From Powellomyces hirtus (Eukaryota; Chytridiomycota; Chytridiomycetes; Spizellomycetales; Powellomycetaceae), in the NCBI GenBank assembly GCA_025526995.1, contig JAHLKG010000011.1:372001-436000 (forward strand): 64,000 nucleotides of DNA, given 5' to 3'. The stretch's first letter is position 1. Each line of letters begins with the position of its first letter. Positions 63,343 through 64,000 of the stretch are shown here, in pieces. The notes beneath the pieces are model-generated. The model was not told where the DNA came from, searched no databases, and worked only from the letters and a program-made list of their open reading frames with translations. The translations under genes and the position numbers were made by a program.

Positions 63343-64000
63343 TGTTAGCACGTACAGACTCTGTCATTGAGTCACAACTGCGCCATCGCAGGGCGTATCA
63401 CGCGATCACGTGAGCCCACGTGATCAACTCCAATATAAGTAGTTTTCCTTCCATACTTAATATATCGGTGGGACTTTTCTCTTTTTCCCCAATAAGAGCG
63501 GGATTAAGTTACTTCGTTGTTCTGCTCAGTCAACTACCCTAAAGCTTCCTCAATCATCTACTCAGATACTCTCAGACCAACAGGTTATGAGCCCTGAAAT
63601 GGTAGGCATCGAAACGAGCCCCCAGTACACTCGTAGTATGTTAAGATGCCTAACGGGTCGGCAGACCCCAGGGTCCAATACGCTACAACGAGCCGTAGAA
63701 CGTGCCGCTAAGAAGAGTGCACAAGTGCCTTGTGAATGGACATCACCAGACAATGGAGGGAAATCTGCCGGTAACGATACACCGGCAGAGCCAACGCCTT
63801 TGAGCGTCAACGCCAACGAGGGCGACGACGCATTGGAAGGGCGTACCTGAAACGTCGACCGACGCGATGGCAAGGTCGATACCCGTCCCCTATCAAGCAG
63901 TACAGATGATCACAGAACGATCAACTACAGTACTCCAGCGGCATTCCCAAGTGGGGAATCAGCGAACACCGTGCATGTCCGCCTGCGTGAGGCGGACGTG
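63343..64000 (+). mobile_element. second C2 copy, 5' end
   Basis: 5' LTR at 63,343-63,582, primer-binding site 63,583-63,594, gag start ATG at 63,587 inside it, and an in-frame TGA at 63,848-63,850 as in the other copy. The element runs off the window edge. Confidence 0.9.
63587..64000 (+). pseudogene. C2 Gag N-terminus, second copy
   Basis: MSPEMVGIETSPQYTR... to TGA at 63,848-63,850, then open in the same frame to the window end (TVHVRLREADV). Ser/Ala-rich with basic patches; no capsid domain yet. Confidence 0.7.

Larger units (their letters stand above)
62923..64000 (+). repeat. right arm of inverted repeat
   Basis: Reverse complement of 45,014-46,091; continues beyond the window. Confidence 0.9.

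Overview
This window looks like chromosomal DNA of a filamentous basidiomycete fungus, most likely an Agaricomycete. The evidence is short GT-AG introns with CTAAC-type branch points, an intron-bearing VPS74/GOLPH3 gene, a nuclear tRNA-Lys gene, chromodomain LTR retrotransposons, and a DNA-transposon transposase of a type expanded in mushrooms. Only about the first 3.4 kb is ordinary host DNA: tRNA-Lys(UUU) at 977-1048 on the minus strand and a three-exon VPS74 gene at 1603-2773. Nearly all the rest is mobile DNA.

From 3,382 to 46,742 the insertions are nested like Russian dolls, and several levels keep target-site duplications (TSDs). A single 366-bp Copia-type LTR (S1, TSD CCTCA) is split by a reverse-oriented LTR of the same family (R, TSD GAATT). 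R is split by Copia element C1-A (5' flank GTGGT). C1-A is broken exactly at the LTR edge of a Gypsy element, G2. G2 integrase is broken at the 3' LTR edge of a second Gypsy, G1. G1 was hit by Copia C1-B (TSD GATTC) and adjoins a second Copia family, C2. C2 integrase is split by a Gypsy element, G4 (TSD TTTG). The C1-A/G2/G1 block is present twice as a 9,260-bp direct tandem duplication with a chimeric LTR at the junction, so it probably arose by unequal crossing-over between LTRs.

Region by region: 1-3,381 host; 3,382-3,779 LTR pieces; 3,780-13,038 first block copy; 13,039-22,298 second copy; 22,299-28,022 C1-B; 28,023-30,190 5' part of G1; 30,191-45,671 C2 carrying G4 (33,827-43,127); 45,672-46,091 one arm of an inverted repeat; 46,092-49,298 LTR fragments and a Copia RT fragment (C3); 49,503-55,231 Copia C1-C (TSD ACAAA); about 55,930-63,175 a DNA transposon with a divergent transposase, an accessory gene and a putative 2-oxoglutarate dioxygenase; 62,923-64,000 the second inverted-repeat arm, entering another C2 copy.

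The main biological interest is accessory cargo. G4 carries a Dam-like methyltransferase-type domain upstream of protease and a 2OG-Fe(II) dioxygenase (TET/JBP-like) reading frame downstream of its chromodomain. G2 carries an antisense, four-exon RING-like gene between pol and the 3' LTR. C2 has an antisense acidic reading frame in the same position. Both Copia families carry a chromodomain between integrase and reverse transcriptase. The DNA transposon carries its own putative TET/JBP-like dioxygenase. Most disabling nonsense codons are TGA and fit CpG-to-TpG change of CGA codons, which suggests the locus has been cytosine-methylated. All family calls are from reading the sequence; no database search was run.
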